Below are positions 17,692 through 27,844 of a stretch of 38,369 bases of DNA, piece after piece; the stretch's first letter is position 1; the number at the start of each line of letters is the position of its first letter. This DNA comes from an uncultured Clostridia bacterium (GTDB lineage: Bacteria > Bacillota > Clostridia > TANB77 > CAG-508): assembly GCA_944389395.1 (NCBI GenBank), contig CALXME010000013.1, positions 1 to 38,369 of the forward strand. The letters run 5' to 3'. The position numbers and the translations under genes are program-made. Under the pieces are notes generated by a model. It saw nothing but the letters and a program-made list of their open reading frames with translations. It had not been told where the DNA came from and made no database searches.

Positions 17692-18153
17692 ATGAAAGTT
17701 TCAGAAAAAGATGAAATAATTCAGTCTATGACAATATTAATAAAAAATTTTGAAAACAGACTGGATACAAGACTCTCAAATATTGAAAAAGAAGTATCAC
17801 AAATACCTAAGATGAAAAAAGACATAACAAAAATGCAAAGTGATATAACAAAAATGCAAAATGATATATTAGGAATGCAAAAAGAAGTATCACAAATAGC
17901 AGAAATGAAAAATAATATATTAAAAATGCAAAAAGAAATTGTAGAAATAAAACAAGACATTAGAAAAATCAGTCAATCTGTAGCAGTAATAGAAGTAGAA
18001 CATGGAAACAAATTAAAAGCATTATTTGATGCATTTTCAAGCAATAGAGAGAACATCGAAAGAAATAAAAAAAGTATAGAAAAATTAAAAAAATTATACC
18101 AATTACATGATGACAAAATATATTCATTAGAATCTAAAGTACAAGGACTATAA
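17692..18153 (+). CDS. Coiled-coil protein of unknown function
   Basis: 153 residues from ATG 17692, nine bases behind AAGGAGGAG; the upstream TTG at 17659 is unlikely. Nearly the whole protein is a heptad coiled coil with internal repeats (KKDITKMQSDITKMQNDILG and a second EVSQIAEMKNNILKMQKEI block). There is no membrane segment or catalytic motif. A perfect promoter and a strong ribosome binding site suggest high expression, and the 0A-box-like array suggests control at the transition to stationary phase. It could be a structural or scaffold protein. Single-gene unit closed by a terminator. Confidence 0.75.
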   Translation: MKVSEKDEIIQSMTILIKNFENRLDTRLSNIEKEVSQIPKMKKDITKMQSDITKMQNDILGMQKEVSQIAEMKNNILKMQKEIVEIKQDIRKISQSVAVIEVEHGNKLKALFDAFSSNRENIERNKKSIEKLKKLYQLHDDKIYSLESKVQGL

Positions 18154-18193
18154 AAAGCCTATAGTGCTTAAATTAAATTCTATAGGCTTTTTA
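18152..18193. terminator. Bidirectional terminator between the coiled-coil gene and leuS
   Basis: Stem of about 13 bp (AAAAAGCCTATAG, 18152-18164, with CTATAGGCTTTTT, 18180-18192), 15-base loop; serves both converging genes. Confidence 0.85.
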
Positions 18194-18201
18194 TCAAATT
18201 G

Positions 18202-20595
18202 TTATTTCACAACAATATTATAAATTCTATTTTTAATATAAATTTCTTTTATAATCGTTTTTCCATCCAATTTAGAATCAATAGCTTGGTGTACTTTTTC
18301 CTTAACACTTTCTTCAGCTTCATTCATAGCAATTAGAATAGTAGCTTTTAACTTACCATTAAATTGAATTGGCAAAGTTATTTCATCAGCAATAGTTTTA
18401 CTCTCGTCAAAAGTAGGCCATGGCTCATAACTAATGGTATCTGGATGTCCTAAAGCAACATTCCACAATTCTTCTGTGATATGAGGTGCAACAGGGTTTA
18501 GTAATTTCAAAAATCCTTCTGCGTATTCTCTTGGGAAAACATCTTCTTTATATACAGTATTAATAAATATCATCATTTGAGAAATAGCAGTATTGAATCC
18601 CATTGTTTCATAATCATTTGTTACTTTTTTTACAGTATAATGATAAACCTTTTCTAAATTTTTATTTTCTAAATCTTGCAATTTACCAGATTCTGTATAT
18701 AATCTCCAAACTCTGTCCAAGAACTTTCTAGAACCATCAATTCCATTTGGATCCCATGGCTTAGCAGCATCAATTGGCCCCATAAACATTTCATAAACTC
18801 TTAAACTATCAGCACCATATTCTTTTACCATATCATCAGGATTAATAACATTTCCTTTTGATTTACTCATTTTTTCTCCATTTGTACCTAAAATCATACC
18901 TTGATGACGAAGTTTTGCAAATGGTTCTTCAACAGGAACAATTCCTTTATTATACAAATAGCGATTCCAAAATCTAGAATATAATAAGTGACCTACTGCA
19001 TGTTCTGGACCACCAACATATAAATCAACTGGCATCCAATATTCTAATAGCTTTTTGTTTGCGATTTCGTCTTGATTATGAGGGTCTATATATCTTAAGA
19101 AATACCAACTAGAACCTGCAGAACCAGGCATAGTACTAGTTTCTCTTGTAGCTTTTTTACCTTCAAATGTAGTATTTACCCATTCAGTAGCTTTATCTAA
19201 AGGAGAAGCTCCAGTTTTAGATGGTGCATAATCTTCTAGCTCTGGTAAAACTAAAGGCAAATCTTCATCTGCTAAAACATGTATCTCATTATCTTCTGTA
19301 AATACAATCGGAATAGGTTCTCCCCAATAACGTTGTCTTGCAAAAATCCATTCACGTAATTTATAATTTACTTTTTTGGTTCCAATATGATTTTCCTCTA
19401 ACCAAGTAATCATTTTAGAAATAGCATCTTCTTTATTCAAACCATTTAGAAAATCTGAATTAATATGTAGACCATCACCAACAAAAGCTTCTTTTGAAAC
19501 ATCTCCACCTTCTAATACAGGAATAATATCCAAATTGAATTTATTAGCAAATTCATAATCTCTTTCATCATGGGCAGGAACAGCCATAATAGCACCAGTA
19601 CCATAAGTAGATAAAACATAATCAGAAATCCAAATAGGAATTTCCTTGCCATTAACCGGATTTATGGCATAACTACCAATAAACACACCAGTTTTTTCTT
19701 TATTTAATTCTGTTCTTTCTAAATCTGATTTAGTAGCAGCTTCAGCTTTATACTTTTCAACCGCTTTTTTACATTCGCTAGAAGTAATCTCATCCACTAA
19801 TTCATGTTCTGGAGAAAGTACACAGTAAGTTGCTCCAAACAAAGTATCAGGTCTTGTAGTAAACACAGTAAATGATTTATCTGCATTTGCAACTTTAAAA
19901 GTAACTTCAGCACCTTCTGACTTTCCAATCCAGTTTCTTTGAATTTCTTTTGTAGACTCTGGCCAATCAAGCTTATCTAAACCATCTAATAAAGCATCTG
20001 CATATTTAGGTATATCTAAAACCCATTGTTTCATATTCTTACGAACAACAGGGAAGCCACCTCTTTCACTTTTTCCATTAATAACTTCATCATTAGATAA
20101 CACACAACCTAATTCCTCACACCAGTTAACAGGCATTTCAACCAATTTTGCTAATCCATCTTGATATAATTGCTTAAAAATCCATTGTGTCCATTTGTAA
20201 TAATTTGAATCACAGGTAGAAATTTCTTTATCCCAATCAAAAGAAAGTCCTAACATTTTTAATTGTTTCTTAAAAGTTTGGATATTTGCTTGTGTAAACT
20301 TATCAGGATGATTTCCTGTTTTAATAGCATATTGTTCAGCAGGCAATCCAAAAGCATCCCATCCCATTGGATGTAATACATTATATCCTTGCATTCTTTT
20401 CATTCTAGACAAAATATCAGTAGCTGTGTATCCCTCTGGATGACCAACATGAAGACCTTGCCCAGATGGATAAGGAAACATATCTAATGCATAAAATTTA
20501 GGTTTAGAAAAATCCCATACATCAGTAAAAAAAGTTTTATTTTTATCCCAATATTCTTGCCATTTTTTTTCTACTTCTAAATGATTGTAAGCCAT
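18202..20595 (-). CDS. leuS: Leucyl-tRNA synthetase
   Basis: 797 residues, typical bacterial size. The class I HIGH-type motif [12 protein letters not shown] lies near residue 41 and KMSKSKGN near 575. The editing domain (about 220-400) includes [19 protein letters not shown] and [16 protein letters not shown]. The C-terminal anticodon and tRNA-binding part is present. It charges tRNA-Leu in the cytoplasm. ATG follows AAGGAGGC. The promoter lies only about 30 bases upstream, so there is no room for the T-box leader often found before leuS in Firmicutes. A palindromic element abuts the -35 box. Confidence 0.98.
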   Translation of the reverse strand: MAYNHLEVEKKWQEYWDKNKTFFTDVWDFSKPKFYALDMFPYPSGQGLHVGHPEGYTATDILSRMKRMQGYNVLHPMGWDAFGLPAEQYAIKTGNHPDKFTQANIQTFKKQLKMLGLSFDWDKEISTCDSNYYKWTQWIFKQLYQDGLAKLVEMPVNWCEELGCVLSNDEVINGKSERGGFPVVRKNMKQWVLDIPKYADALLDGLDKLDWPESTKEIQRNWIGKSEGAEVTFKVANADKSFTVFTTRPDTLFGATYCVLSPEHELVDEITSSECKKAVEKYKAEAATKSDLERTELNKEKTGVFIGSYAINPVNGKEIPIWISDYVLSTYGTGAIMAVPAHDERDYEFANKFNLDIIPVLEGGDVSKEAFVGDGLHINSDFLNGLNKEDAISKMITWLEENHIGTKKVNYKLREWIFARQRYWGEPIPIVFTEDNEIHVLADEDLPLVLPELEDYAPSKTGASPLDKATEWVNTTFEGKKATRETSTMPGSAGSSWYFLRYIDPHNQDEIANKKLLEYWMPVDLYVGGPEHAVGHLLYSRFWNRYLYNKGIVPVEEPFAKLRHQGMILGTNGEKMSKSKGNVINPDDMVKEYGADSLRVYEMFMGPIDAAKPWDPNGIDGSRKFLDRVWRLYTESGKLQDLENKNLEKVYHYTVKKVTNDYETMGFNTAISQMMIFINTVYKEDVFPREYAEGFLKLLNPVAPHITEELWNVALGHPDTISYEPWPTFDESKTIADEITLPIQFNGKLKATILIAMNEAEESVKEKVHQAIDSKLDGKTIIKEIYIKNRIYNIVVK

Positions 20596-20626
20596 AGCTT
20601 TAAGCCTCCTTGTTTTGTTTTTTCAG

Positions 20627-20655
20627 ATTATATAACAAAAAGTGGTAAAAATCAA
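20627..20655 (-). promoter_or_regulatory. leuS promoter
   Basis: Minus strand TTGATT (plus 20650-20655), 17-base spacer, TATAAT (plus 20627-20632). The -35 box ends exactly where the terminal inverted repeat of the adjacent element begins (20656). Confidence 0.65.
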
Positions 20656-20919
20656 TAGTTGCCAATGGGGATGTTCTTGTTTGGCAGATTTTGAATTACT
20701 ATTTAAAAAATAATGAATCGTTACTAGATAATAAGCAAAAAATAAATATCCAAAAGTATTATTCTATTAATATTATTTGACAAAACATATCTTAAGCGTA
20801 ACAATCCGGGTCTTGTCTGCAAAATATTAATAGAACAATACTTTTGAGTAAAAATAAGTAAAAAACCATTATCAAGTAACAATGAATCTGCCAAAAAAGA
20901 ACCCCCCCATTGGCAACTA
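20656..20919. mobile_element. 264-bp palindromic element (MITE-like) between leuS and the HD gene
   Basis: The ends form an inverted repeat: TAGTTGCCAATGGGG (20656-20670) with CCCCATTGGCAACTA (20905-20919). This continues imperfectly inward through TTGGCAGATT/AATCTGCCAA (20681-20690, 20885-20894) and weaker similarity such as GTTACTAGATAAT against ATTATCAAGTAAC. No ORF is inside. A second, tighter hairpin (20751-20846) is nested in the middle. One terminal repeat carries a run of seven C where the other has four G. Its position exactly between two promoters suggests a nonautonomous insertion. Confidence 0.6.
20751..20846 (-). ncRNA. Unclassified structured element, copy 2
   Basis: Arms 20751-20774 and 20823-20846 pair over 24 bases. 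The single mismatch is again G-U only on the minus strand. The 48-base centre shares CCCGGATTGTTACGC (minus) with copy 1 at 5246-5339, and its inner stem GACAA/TTGTC replaces GTCAAA/TTTGAC of copy 1. The outer half of the arms differs from copy 1 but still pairs, so pairing is conserved rather than sequence. Confidence 0.55.
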
Positions 20920-20938
20920 AAAAAATATGTGATAAAAT
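20910..20938 (+). promoter_or_regulatory. Promoter of the HD gene, -35 box supplied by the palindromic element
   Basis: TTGGCA (20910-20915, inside the terminal inverted repeat), 17-base spacer, TAAAAT (20933-20938). Confidence 0.5.
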
Positions 20939-20958
20939 ACCAAACAGAGGTGAAACAA

Positions 20959-21738
20959 ATGATAGACATCAACAAAGCAGAAGAAGTGTTAAAAAAATAT
21001 ATTCAAAAATATGATGATACAAATGGAAGAATAAAAATAAAGAAAATACATATTTTTCATGTAGCTGAAAATGCTAAGAGAATAGCCCAAAGCCTAAACC
21101 TTACAGAAGAAGATTGTAAGTTAGCAGAATTAATAGGGTTATTACATGATATTGGAAGATTTGAACAAGTAAAAAGATATCATACATTTGCAGATAAAGA
21201 CAGTATAGACCATGCAGAATTAGGACTTGAAATTTTATTTCAAGAAGGAATTATAAGAAAATTTCTAACAGAAACTACTTATAATCAAATCATTTATCTA
21301 GCTATTCAAAATCATAATAAAAAGGAAATAGCAAAAGATATAAAAGGAAAAGAATTATTACATTGTCAAATTATTAGAGATGCAGATAAATTAGATATTT
21401 ACGAAATTTTATGTACACAAAAAATTAAAGATGCTGTTTGGTTTCCAGCAAATCATTTAGAAAAAGAAAAGATAAGCGATAGAGTATATCAAGATTTTAT
21501 GCAATATATAAAAATGGATTACAAAGATATTAAAACAAATATAGATTGCTTAGTATCATGGATGGGGTATATTTATGACATATATTTTCCATATTCATTT
21601 GCAAGAATCAAAGAAAAACAATATATAAATAGAATAATTGATAGAATTGATTATCAAAATGAAGAAACAAAACAAAGAATAGAAGAAATGAGAAAAGTAG
21701 CAAATGCTTATATAGAAGAAAAAATAAAAGAAAAATAA
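20959..21738 (+). CDS. HD-domain metal-dependent phosphohydrolase
   Basis: 259 residues from ATG 20959 behind AGAGGTG; an in-frame GTG at 20929 lies inside the promoter. The HD pattern is present: HVAENAKRIA (first His), LIGLLHDIGRFE (His-Asp), DHAELG and IRDADKLDIYE (distal Asp). Substrates of this broad family are mostly nucleotides or signalling phosphoesters; none can be named here. topB follows after 12 bases and is probably co-transcribed. No membrane segment. Confidence 0.8.
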   Translation: MIDINKAEEVLKKYIQKYDDTNGRIKIKKIHIFHVAENAKRIAQSLNLTEEDCKLAELIGLLHDIGRFEQVKRYHTFADKDSIDHAELGLEILFQEGIIRKFLTETTYNQIIYLAIQNHNKKEIAKDIKGKELLHCQIIRDADKLDIYEILCTQKIKDAVWFPANHLEKEKISDRVYQDFMQYIKMDYKDIKTNIDCLVSWMGYIYDIYFPYSFARIKEKQYINRIIDRIDYQNEETKQRIEEMRKVANAYIEEKIKEK

Positions 21739-21750
21739 AAGGATGATAAA

Positions 21751-23727
21751 ATGGGCAAAAAATTATTAATAACAGAAAAACCATCAGTAGCAATGGAATT
21801 TGCAAAAGCATTAAAAATAACAACTAATAGAAAAAATGGCTATTTAGAATCTGAAAACTGGATTATTACCTGGTGCGTAGGACATTTAGTAACCATGAGC
21901 TATCCAGAAAAATATGATGAAAAATTAAAGTTTTGGAGATTAGATACACTTCCATTTATTCCAGAAGAGTGGAAATATGAAATCATTCCAGCAGTACAAA
22001 ATCAATTTCATATTGTAGAACAATTAATGCATAGAGAAGATATTGAAGAAATATATAATGCAGGAGATTCTGGACGTGAAGGAGAATACATTCAAAGACT
22101 AGTATTTATGATGGCAAAGCCAAATCCGAAAACAAAAATGAAAAGGGTATGGATTGATTCACAAACAGAGGAAGAAATTCTAAGAGGAATTCGAGAAGCA
22201 AAAGACTTATCAGAATATGATAGTTTATCAGACAGTGCGTATTTAAGAGCAAAAGAGGATTATTTAATAGGTATTAATTTTTCTAGATTATTGTCTATCA
22301 TCTATGGAAAAAAACTAGCACAAGAAATTCAGGAAGAAAGAGCCTCTATTTCTGTGGGAAGAGTAATGACTTGTGTGTTAGGAATGATTGTATCTAGAGA
22401 AAGAGAAATTAGAAATTTTAAAAAGACTCAATATTATAAAATAGTAGGAGAATTCGGAGAAGAAAACCAAAGTTTTAAAGCAGATTGGAAAGTAACAGAA
22501 AAATCAGAAGTATGGGGAACTCCTAAATTATATAATGAAACAGGATTTAAAAAAGAACAAGATGCCAAAGTATTTATTCATGGTTTAGATGGAAAAACAG
22601 CAAAAATAACAGAATTAAAAAAATCTAAACAAAAAGAAAATGCACCACTATTATTTAACTTAGCAGAAATTCAAAATGAATGTACCAAAAGATTTAAAAT
22701 AAAACCAGATGAAACACTAGAAATTATTCAGAATTTATATGAGAAAAAATTAGTGACTTATCCTAGAACAGATGCAAGAGTATTATCTACAGCAGTAGCA
22801 AAAGAAATAAAGAAAAATTTAAATGGAATTGCAAAAGGTTGCAAAGATGAGGAAATACAAGGATTTATTCAAAAAATGGTAACAGAAAAATATAATACCA
22901 ACCTTATCAAAACAAAATACGTAAATGATAGTAAAATTACAGACCATTATGCCATTATTCCAACAGGACAAGGTTATGAAAATTATCAAGGATTACCAGA
23001 TTTGCAAAAACAAATCTATCTAGTGATTGTAAAAAGATTTTTAGCTATTTTTTATCCACCAGCAGAATTTAGTAAAATACAAGTAACCATAGAAGTAGAA
23101 AAAGAAGGAAATAAAAAAGAAACTTTTTCTACAAGTGGAAAAGTATGTACTAACTTAGGATATTTAGAAGTTTTAAAACCATTAGATAGAGCAAAAAGAA
23201 CCACAGCAAAAGAAGAAAATGTGGATAAGAATAGTGAAAATGAAAAACAAGAAAATTCTAATTTAGAAATATTGCAAAAATTAAAAAAAGGACAAGAAAT
23301 AGAAGTTCAAAATTTTGAAATAAAAGAAGCAGAAACTTCACCACCTAACAGATATAATTCTGGTTCTATTATTCTAGCAATGGAAAATGCAGGGAAATTA
23401 ATAGAAGAAGAGGAATTAAGAGAACAAATAAAAGGTGCTGGAATAGGAACTAGTGCAACAAGAGCGGAAATTATTAAAAAACTAGAGAAAATTAAATATA
23501 TTGAAATCAATGGTAAAACACAAATTATTACACCATCTCATAAAGGAGAAATTATTTATGATATTGTAGAACAATCGATGCCAGATATTTTAAATCCAAA
23601 ACTGACAGCAAGTTGGGAAAAAGGATTAGATATGGTAGCTAAAAAAGAAATACCTCCAGAAGAGTTTATGACAAAATTAAAAAATTATATTAATACAAAA
23701 TTTAATAAATTAGTAGTAAAAATGTGA
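21751..23727 (+). CDS. topB: DNA topoisomerase III
   Basis: 658 residues. The TOPRIM domain has LITEKPSVA (residues 5-13) and YNAGDSGREGE (about 105). ASISVGRVMTCVLG follows, the active-site Tyr lies in VTYPRTDARVL (about 337), and GIGTSATRAEIIKKLE is near the end of the core. It ends soon after the core without zinc fingers, as TopB enzymes do. It relaxes and decatenates DNA by single-strand passage. Stop codon is TGA, so standard bacterial decoding of TGA holds. Terminator follows. Confidence 0.96.
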   Translation: MGKKLLITEKPSVAMEFAKALKITTNRKNGYLESENWIITWCVGHLVTMSYPEKYDEKLKFWRLDTLPFIPEEWKYEIIPAVQNQFHIVEQLMHREDIEEIYNAGDSGREGEYIQRLVFMMAKPNPKTKMKRVWIDSQTEEEILRGIREAKDLSEYDSLSDSAYLRAKEDYLIGINFSRLLSIIYGKKLAQEIQEERASISVGRVMTCVLGMIVSREREIRNFKKTQYYKIVGEFGEENQSFKADWKVTEKSEVWGTPKLYNETGFKKEQDAKVFIHGLDGKTAKITELKKSKQKENAPLLFNLAEIQNECTKRFKIKPDETLEIIQNLYEKKLVTYPRTDARVLSTAVAKEIKKNLNGIAKGCKDEEIQGFIQKMVTEKYNTNLIKTKYVNDSKITDHYAIIPTGQGYENYQGLPDLQKQIYLVIVKRFLAIFYPPAEFSKIQVTIEVEKEGNKKETFSTSGKVCTNLGYLEVLKPLDRAKRTTAKEENVDKNSENEKQENSNLEILQKLKKGQEIEVQNFEIKEAETSPPNRYNSGSIILAMENAGKLIEEEELREQIKGAGIGTSATRAEIIKKLEKIKYIEINGKTQIITPSHKGEIIYDIVEQSMPDILNPKLTASWEKGLDMVAKKEIPPEEFMTKLKNYINTKFNKLVVKM

Positions 23728-23732
23728 CATAT

Positions 23733-23766
23733 AAAAGGGCATCCCAAAAAACGAGATGCCCTTTTT
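23733..23766. terminator. Terminator between topB and the small Cys-rich gene
   Basis: Stem AAAAGGGCATC/GATGCCCTTTT with an 11-base loop and T run; it works in both directions for the converging genes. Confidence 0.85.
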
Positions 23767-23775
23767 GAAAGGGGG

Positions 23776-23982
23776 TTATAACAATCCATTTGCTGCTGGG
23801 CAATGGACTGTACCATCAGCTGCATTAATGCAGTCATTTGGCATGATGCCAAATTTCTCCATTACTGCCCGCTGGGTTGCTACCTGGTCACCTTCATGCC
23901 AACATTCTCCTTTACAGAGAAAGCACTTAGGTGAAATTGATGACTTCCTAAAATCTGTTACATTTACATTTGCTATTGTCAT
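23776..23982 (-). CDS. Small Cys-rich protein of unknown function (G+C-richer than surroundings)
   Basis: 68 residues. The order is a short polar N-terminus, then CFLCKGECWHEG (Cys 20, 23, 27 and a His) and two more Cys (about 51 and 61), which could bind a metal or form disulphides. There is no signal peptide. It is not the SCIFF peptide of Clostridia, whose Cys pattern differs. It has its own promoter and an AAAGGG upstream of the ATG, and its leader has a CCTTCC/GGAAGG hairpin. Base and codon use differ from the neighbours (CTG-type, GGC and one CGG codon), pointing to transfer. It stands alone between converging and diverging genes. Confidence 0.65.
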   Translation of the reverse strand: MTIANVNVTDFRKSSISPKCFLCKGECWHEGDQVATQRAVMEKFGIMPNDCINAADGTVHCPAANGLL

Positions 23983-24041
23983 AAGTTTCCCTTTCTGCCT
24001 TCCTTTGGAAGGTCTTTATGCAAATTATTTGATACATCTCT

Positions 24042-24070
24042 ATTATACCACAAAATTACATAAAAAGCAA
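24042..24070 (-). promoter_or_regulatory. Promoter of the small Cys-rich gene
   Basis: Minus strand TTGCTT (plus 24065-24070), 17-base spacer, TATAAT (plus 24042-24047); divergent from the mfd promoter 17 bases away. Confidence 0.65.
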
Positions 24071-24086
24071 AACGAAAAAATAACAT

Positions 24087-24115
24087 TTGATTTTTCTTCC
24101 AAAACGTAGTATAAT
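24087..24115 (+). promoter_or_regulatory. mfd promoter
   Basis: TTGATT (24087-24092), 17-base spacer, TATAAT (24110-24115). Confidence 0.65.
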
Positions 24116-24143
24116 AACTACATTAAAGAATTGGAGGAAGCGG

Positions 24144-27100
24144 ATGAACACAATCATTGGAGAACTAGGAAGAGCATCCAAATTTATAGATTTACTAAAA
24201 CAAATCGAAAATAAAAAAAGCCCAATAGAAATATTGGGTTTAACTGACGTTGGAATGGCGCAAATCATCAGTAGTATCCATGAATTTGGGAAAAAGCCAA
24301 TCTGTATCATTACCTATAATGAAATACAAGCAAAAAAAATAAAAGAAGACATAAGCTATTTTACTGACAAAGTAGTATTATTCCCCAAAAAGGAAATTGT
24401 CACATATGATTATATTGCAGAAAGTAAAGACTTACCATATGAAAGAATAGAAGTTCTAAATACCATAACAAGCAAAAAAAATCTAATTATTGTTACCACC
24501 ATAGAAGCCATTTTGCAAAAACTACCTTCTAAAGAAGTATTATATCAAAACAAATTAGAATTCAAAGTAGGGGAAATATATAATTTAGAAGAGATTAAAA
24601 GAAAACTAATAAAATTAGGATATAGCAGATATGATTTAATTGAAGGAAGAGGACAATTTAGTGTAAGAGGGGATATTGTAGATATTGCAGTTACTGAAAA
24701 TACAGGTATCAGATTAGAATTTTGGGGAGATGAAATTGATTCCATTAGAAATTTCAACATTACTAGTCAAAGATCTATACAGAACCTTGAAAAAGCAACC
24801 ATTTACCCAGCACATGAGTATATATTGCAAAATTCCATCGAACAGGTATGCAAAAATATAAAAAAATTAGAAGTAAGTAAAACACAAGAACAAATATTAG
24901 AAGAAGATATTGAACAAATCAAAGCAGGAAATTATATTAGTAAAATAGATAAATATTTTAACTGTTTTTATAATGAAACAGCAAGTTTACTAGACTATTT
25001 AAATAAAGATACAGCTATCTTCATAGACGAAGAAAATAAAATAAAACAAAGATTGCAAAACATACAAATAGATAATCAAAATTTAATTAAAAACTTAATA
25101 GAAAAAGGAAAAATTGTGCCACAAGCAATTGAAGATTTTAGCACACAAGAAGAAATAGAAAACATATTACAAAATAGGCAAATAGTGCAAGTAGAAAAAC
25201 AAGACAAACCATCCAAAAGTGGTATAGAAAGCTATACTTTTTCTTATCGAGAAATTAACTATTATAAAAGTGAAATAGAAGAATTATGGAAAGACTTAAA
25301 AAAATGGATAACTGCTAAAAAATCTATTTATATATTAGTACCTACAAAAGAAAAAGCAAAAAAACTGAAAAGCCTATTAGAAGAACAAGAAATAATGTGC
25401 AAAATAGAAGAAAAGTTAAATCAGACTATTATAGTAAAAAGCACACAAAGCATTGTTACTATTAGTATAGGAAAATTATCAGCAGGATTTGAAAATTTTG
25501 ATTTAAATCAAATAGTAATTACAGCAGAAGAGTTAGTAGAAGGAGAAAAAAAGAGAAGAAAAGTAACACACGGAGCCTTTAAAGAAGGCGAAAAAGTGGT
25601 ATTTGCAGATTTAAAAATAGGAGATTATGTTGTTCATAGAACTTATGGAATAGGAATTTACATTGGTGTTAATACCATCAAAGCAGATGGAACTATTAAA
25701 GATTATATCAAAATAAAATACAAAAATGATGATATTTTATATGTTCCAACAAACCAAATGGATGCGATTAGAAAATATGTAGGGGGAGATAAAATCCAAC
25801 CTAAAATCAATCGATTAGGAAGTAAAGATTGGGAAAATACAAAAGCAAAAGTAAAGAAAAATTTAAGAGAAGTAGCGACAGAACTAATCGAATTATATGC
25901 TAAAAGAGAAAAAGCACAAGGATTTAAATTTAGTGAAGATACCTCTTGGCAACAAGAATTTGAAGCTAAATTTCCATATCAAGAAACAGATGACCAATTA
26001 AGATGTATTGAAGAAGTTAAAAAAGATATGGAAAATCCAAGACCAATGGATAGACTATTATGTGGAGATGTCGGATATGGAAAAACAGAAGTAGCACTAA
26101 GAGCTGCTTTTAAAGCAGTGATGGATCAAAAACAAGTAGCTTATTTAGCACCAACCACAGTACTTGCAGAACAACAATATCAAGAATTTAAAGAAAGAAT
26201 GAAAGATTTTCCAATAAAAGTAGAAATTTTAAATAGATTTAAAAGTGCTAAATATCAAAAAGAAGTTATCCAAAAATTAAAGCTAGGAGAAGTAGACATT
26301 GTTATTGGAACACATAGAATTTTAAGCAAAGATGTAGAATTTAAAGATTTAGGATTACTAATTATAGATGAAGAGCATAGATTTGGAGTAAAAGATAAAG
26401 AAAAAATCAAACAATATAAAACCAATATAGATGTTTTAACAATGACAGCAACACCAATTCCTAGAACGATGCACATGTCAATAGTTGGAATAAGAGATAT
26501 GTCTGTTATTTATGAGCCACCTCATAATAGAAAACCAGTACAAACTTATGTGTTAGAATATGATACAGAAGTAATAAGAGAAGCTATTACGAAAGAATTG
26601 GAAAGAGGAGGTCAAGTATTTTATTTATTTAACAATGTACAAGGAATACAAAAAAAAGCAGATGATATTTCTAGATTAGTTCCAGAAGCAAAAGTAAGTT
26701 ATGCACATGGACAAATGACAGGAAATCAAATAGAAGAAATCATGCAAGACTTCATCCAAGGAGAAAGCAATGTATTAGTTTGTACCACTATTATAGAATC
26801 TGGAATTGACATACCAAATGCCAATACCATTATTGTAGAAAACGCAGATAGAATGGGATTAGCAGCTTTATATCAAATACGAGGAAGGGTAGGAAGAGCA
26901 GAAAGGCAAGGATATGCGTATATTACCTATAAAAGAGATAAACTACTAACAGAAGTAGCAGATAAAAGATTAAAAGCAATTAAAGAATTCACAGAATTTG
27001 GTTCTGGATTCAAAATAGCCATGAGAGATTTAGAAATTAGAGGTGCAGGAAGTTTATTGCGGAGAAATTCAATCTGGACATTTAGAACAAGTAGGATATG

Positions 27101-27633
27101 ACACTTACTGCAATTTATTAGATGAAGTAGTAAAAGAAATGAAAGGAATAGAAGTAACACCAGAAGTAGATATTCAAATTGATTTAAATGTTACTAGTTA
27201 TATTCCGGAAGAATATATTCAAGATGCAAACCAAAAAATTGAAGTATATCAAAATATCGCTTTATGTAAAAATGAAGAAGATATTCAAAATGTTATTGAT
27301 GAGATTATTGACAGATTTGGAAATATGCCAAAAGAATTAGAAAATTTAATAGATATAGCAAGAATAAAATATTTAGCAAAAGAACAAAATATAACTAAAA
27401 TTGCAAGTAAAAAAACAGCTGTGGTATTTACATTTGAATCTAGTAAAATAGAAATAGATATTAATGAATTAGTAAGAAAATACAAAAATAAAATAAAATT
27501 TTCTGCAGGAATAAAACCAATGATAACATTGGAAATAGGAACAACTAATGAAAGACAAATATTAAATGATGTGACAGAATTTTTAAAAGGATTTAAAACG
27601 AAACACACAAATATAGATAAAAGTGCACAATAA
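24144..27633 (+). CDS. mfd: Transcription-repair coupling factor, read through a +1 frameshift
   Basis: Start ATG 24144 behind TTGGAGGAAG. Frame zero encodes 972 residues up to GAGSLL; the remaining 190 residues are in +1. Dropping C27060 gives 1162 residues, normal for Mfd, with [16 protein letters not shown] across the joint (LLGEEQSG in well-known Mfd proteins). Domains in order: UvrB-like N-terminus ([13 protein letters not shown]), RNA-polymerase-interacting domain near 490 ([16 protein letters not shown]), helicase with [10 protein letters not shown] (about 637), IIDEEHRFG and [12 protein letters not shown], and a C-terminal autoregulatory domain. It removes stalled RNA polymerase and recruits UvrA. 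No other lesion is visible. Zero-frame translation would end at 27101. Confidence 0.93.
27060..27063 (+). other. Putative +1 frameshift site CGGA (mfd)
   Basis: Zero frame AGT TTA TTG CGG A; the expected product continues at GGA GAA ATT CAA. The skipped base is C27060, just before the conserved Gly of LLGE. Confidence 0.6.
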
Positions 27634-27802
27634 AAGCACAGAAACATGCACAATAAAAACACACAAAGTTGCACAACAAAATTGCATAAAAATGCACAAT
27701 AGAATTCTAAATTTTTATGCATTATTTGTGGATTATATGATGCAGTAGTAAAAAGACCTGATGGAATTTATGTGCTACCAATTACAGCACTAAAAAATTA
27801 AT
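27622..27802 (+). repeat. Degenerate TGCACAA repeats and gene-less stretch after mfd
   Basis: From the mfd stop to about 27700, TGCACAAYAAAA-type units recur with irregular spacing (near 27622, 27649, 27669, 27693), ending in an 11-bp hairpin (27683-27693 with 27711-27721). From 27722 to 27802 a start-less frame reads IYVLPITALKN before a stop and may be the tail of a lost gene. No promoter is evident. Confidence 0.45.
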
Positions 27803-27844
27803 AGATAAAAATGACAGTATCTAAATCATTAGAAAGAGGAATTT

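Noticed and set aside
18202..20940. T-box leader for leuS
   Set aside because: The promoter lies about 30 bases before the ribosome binding site, leaving no room for a T-box, and the upstream DNA is a palindromic element without T-box motifs.
23776..23982. SCIFF (six cysteines in forty-five) ranthipeptide precursor
   Set aside because: It has five Cys with a different spacing, and no radical SAM maturase is adjacent.
27722..27802. Small gene after mfd ending IYVLPITALKN
   Set aside because: It has no start codon and no ribosome binding site; kept only as a possible gene remnant.
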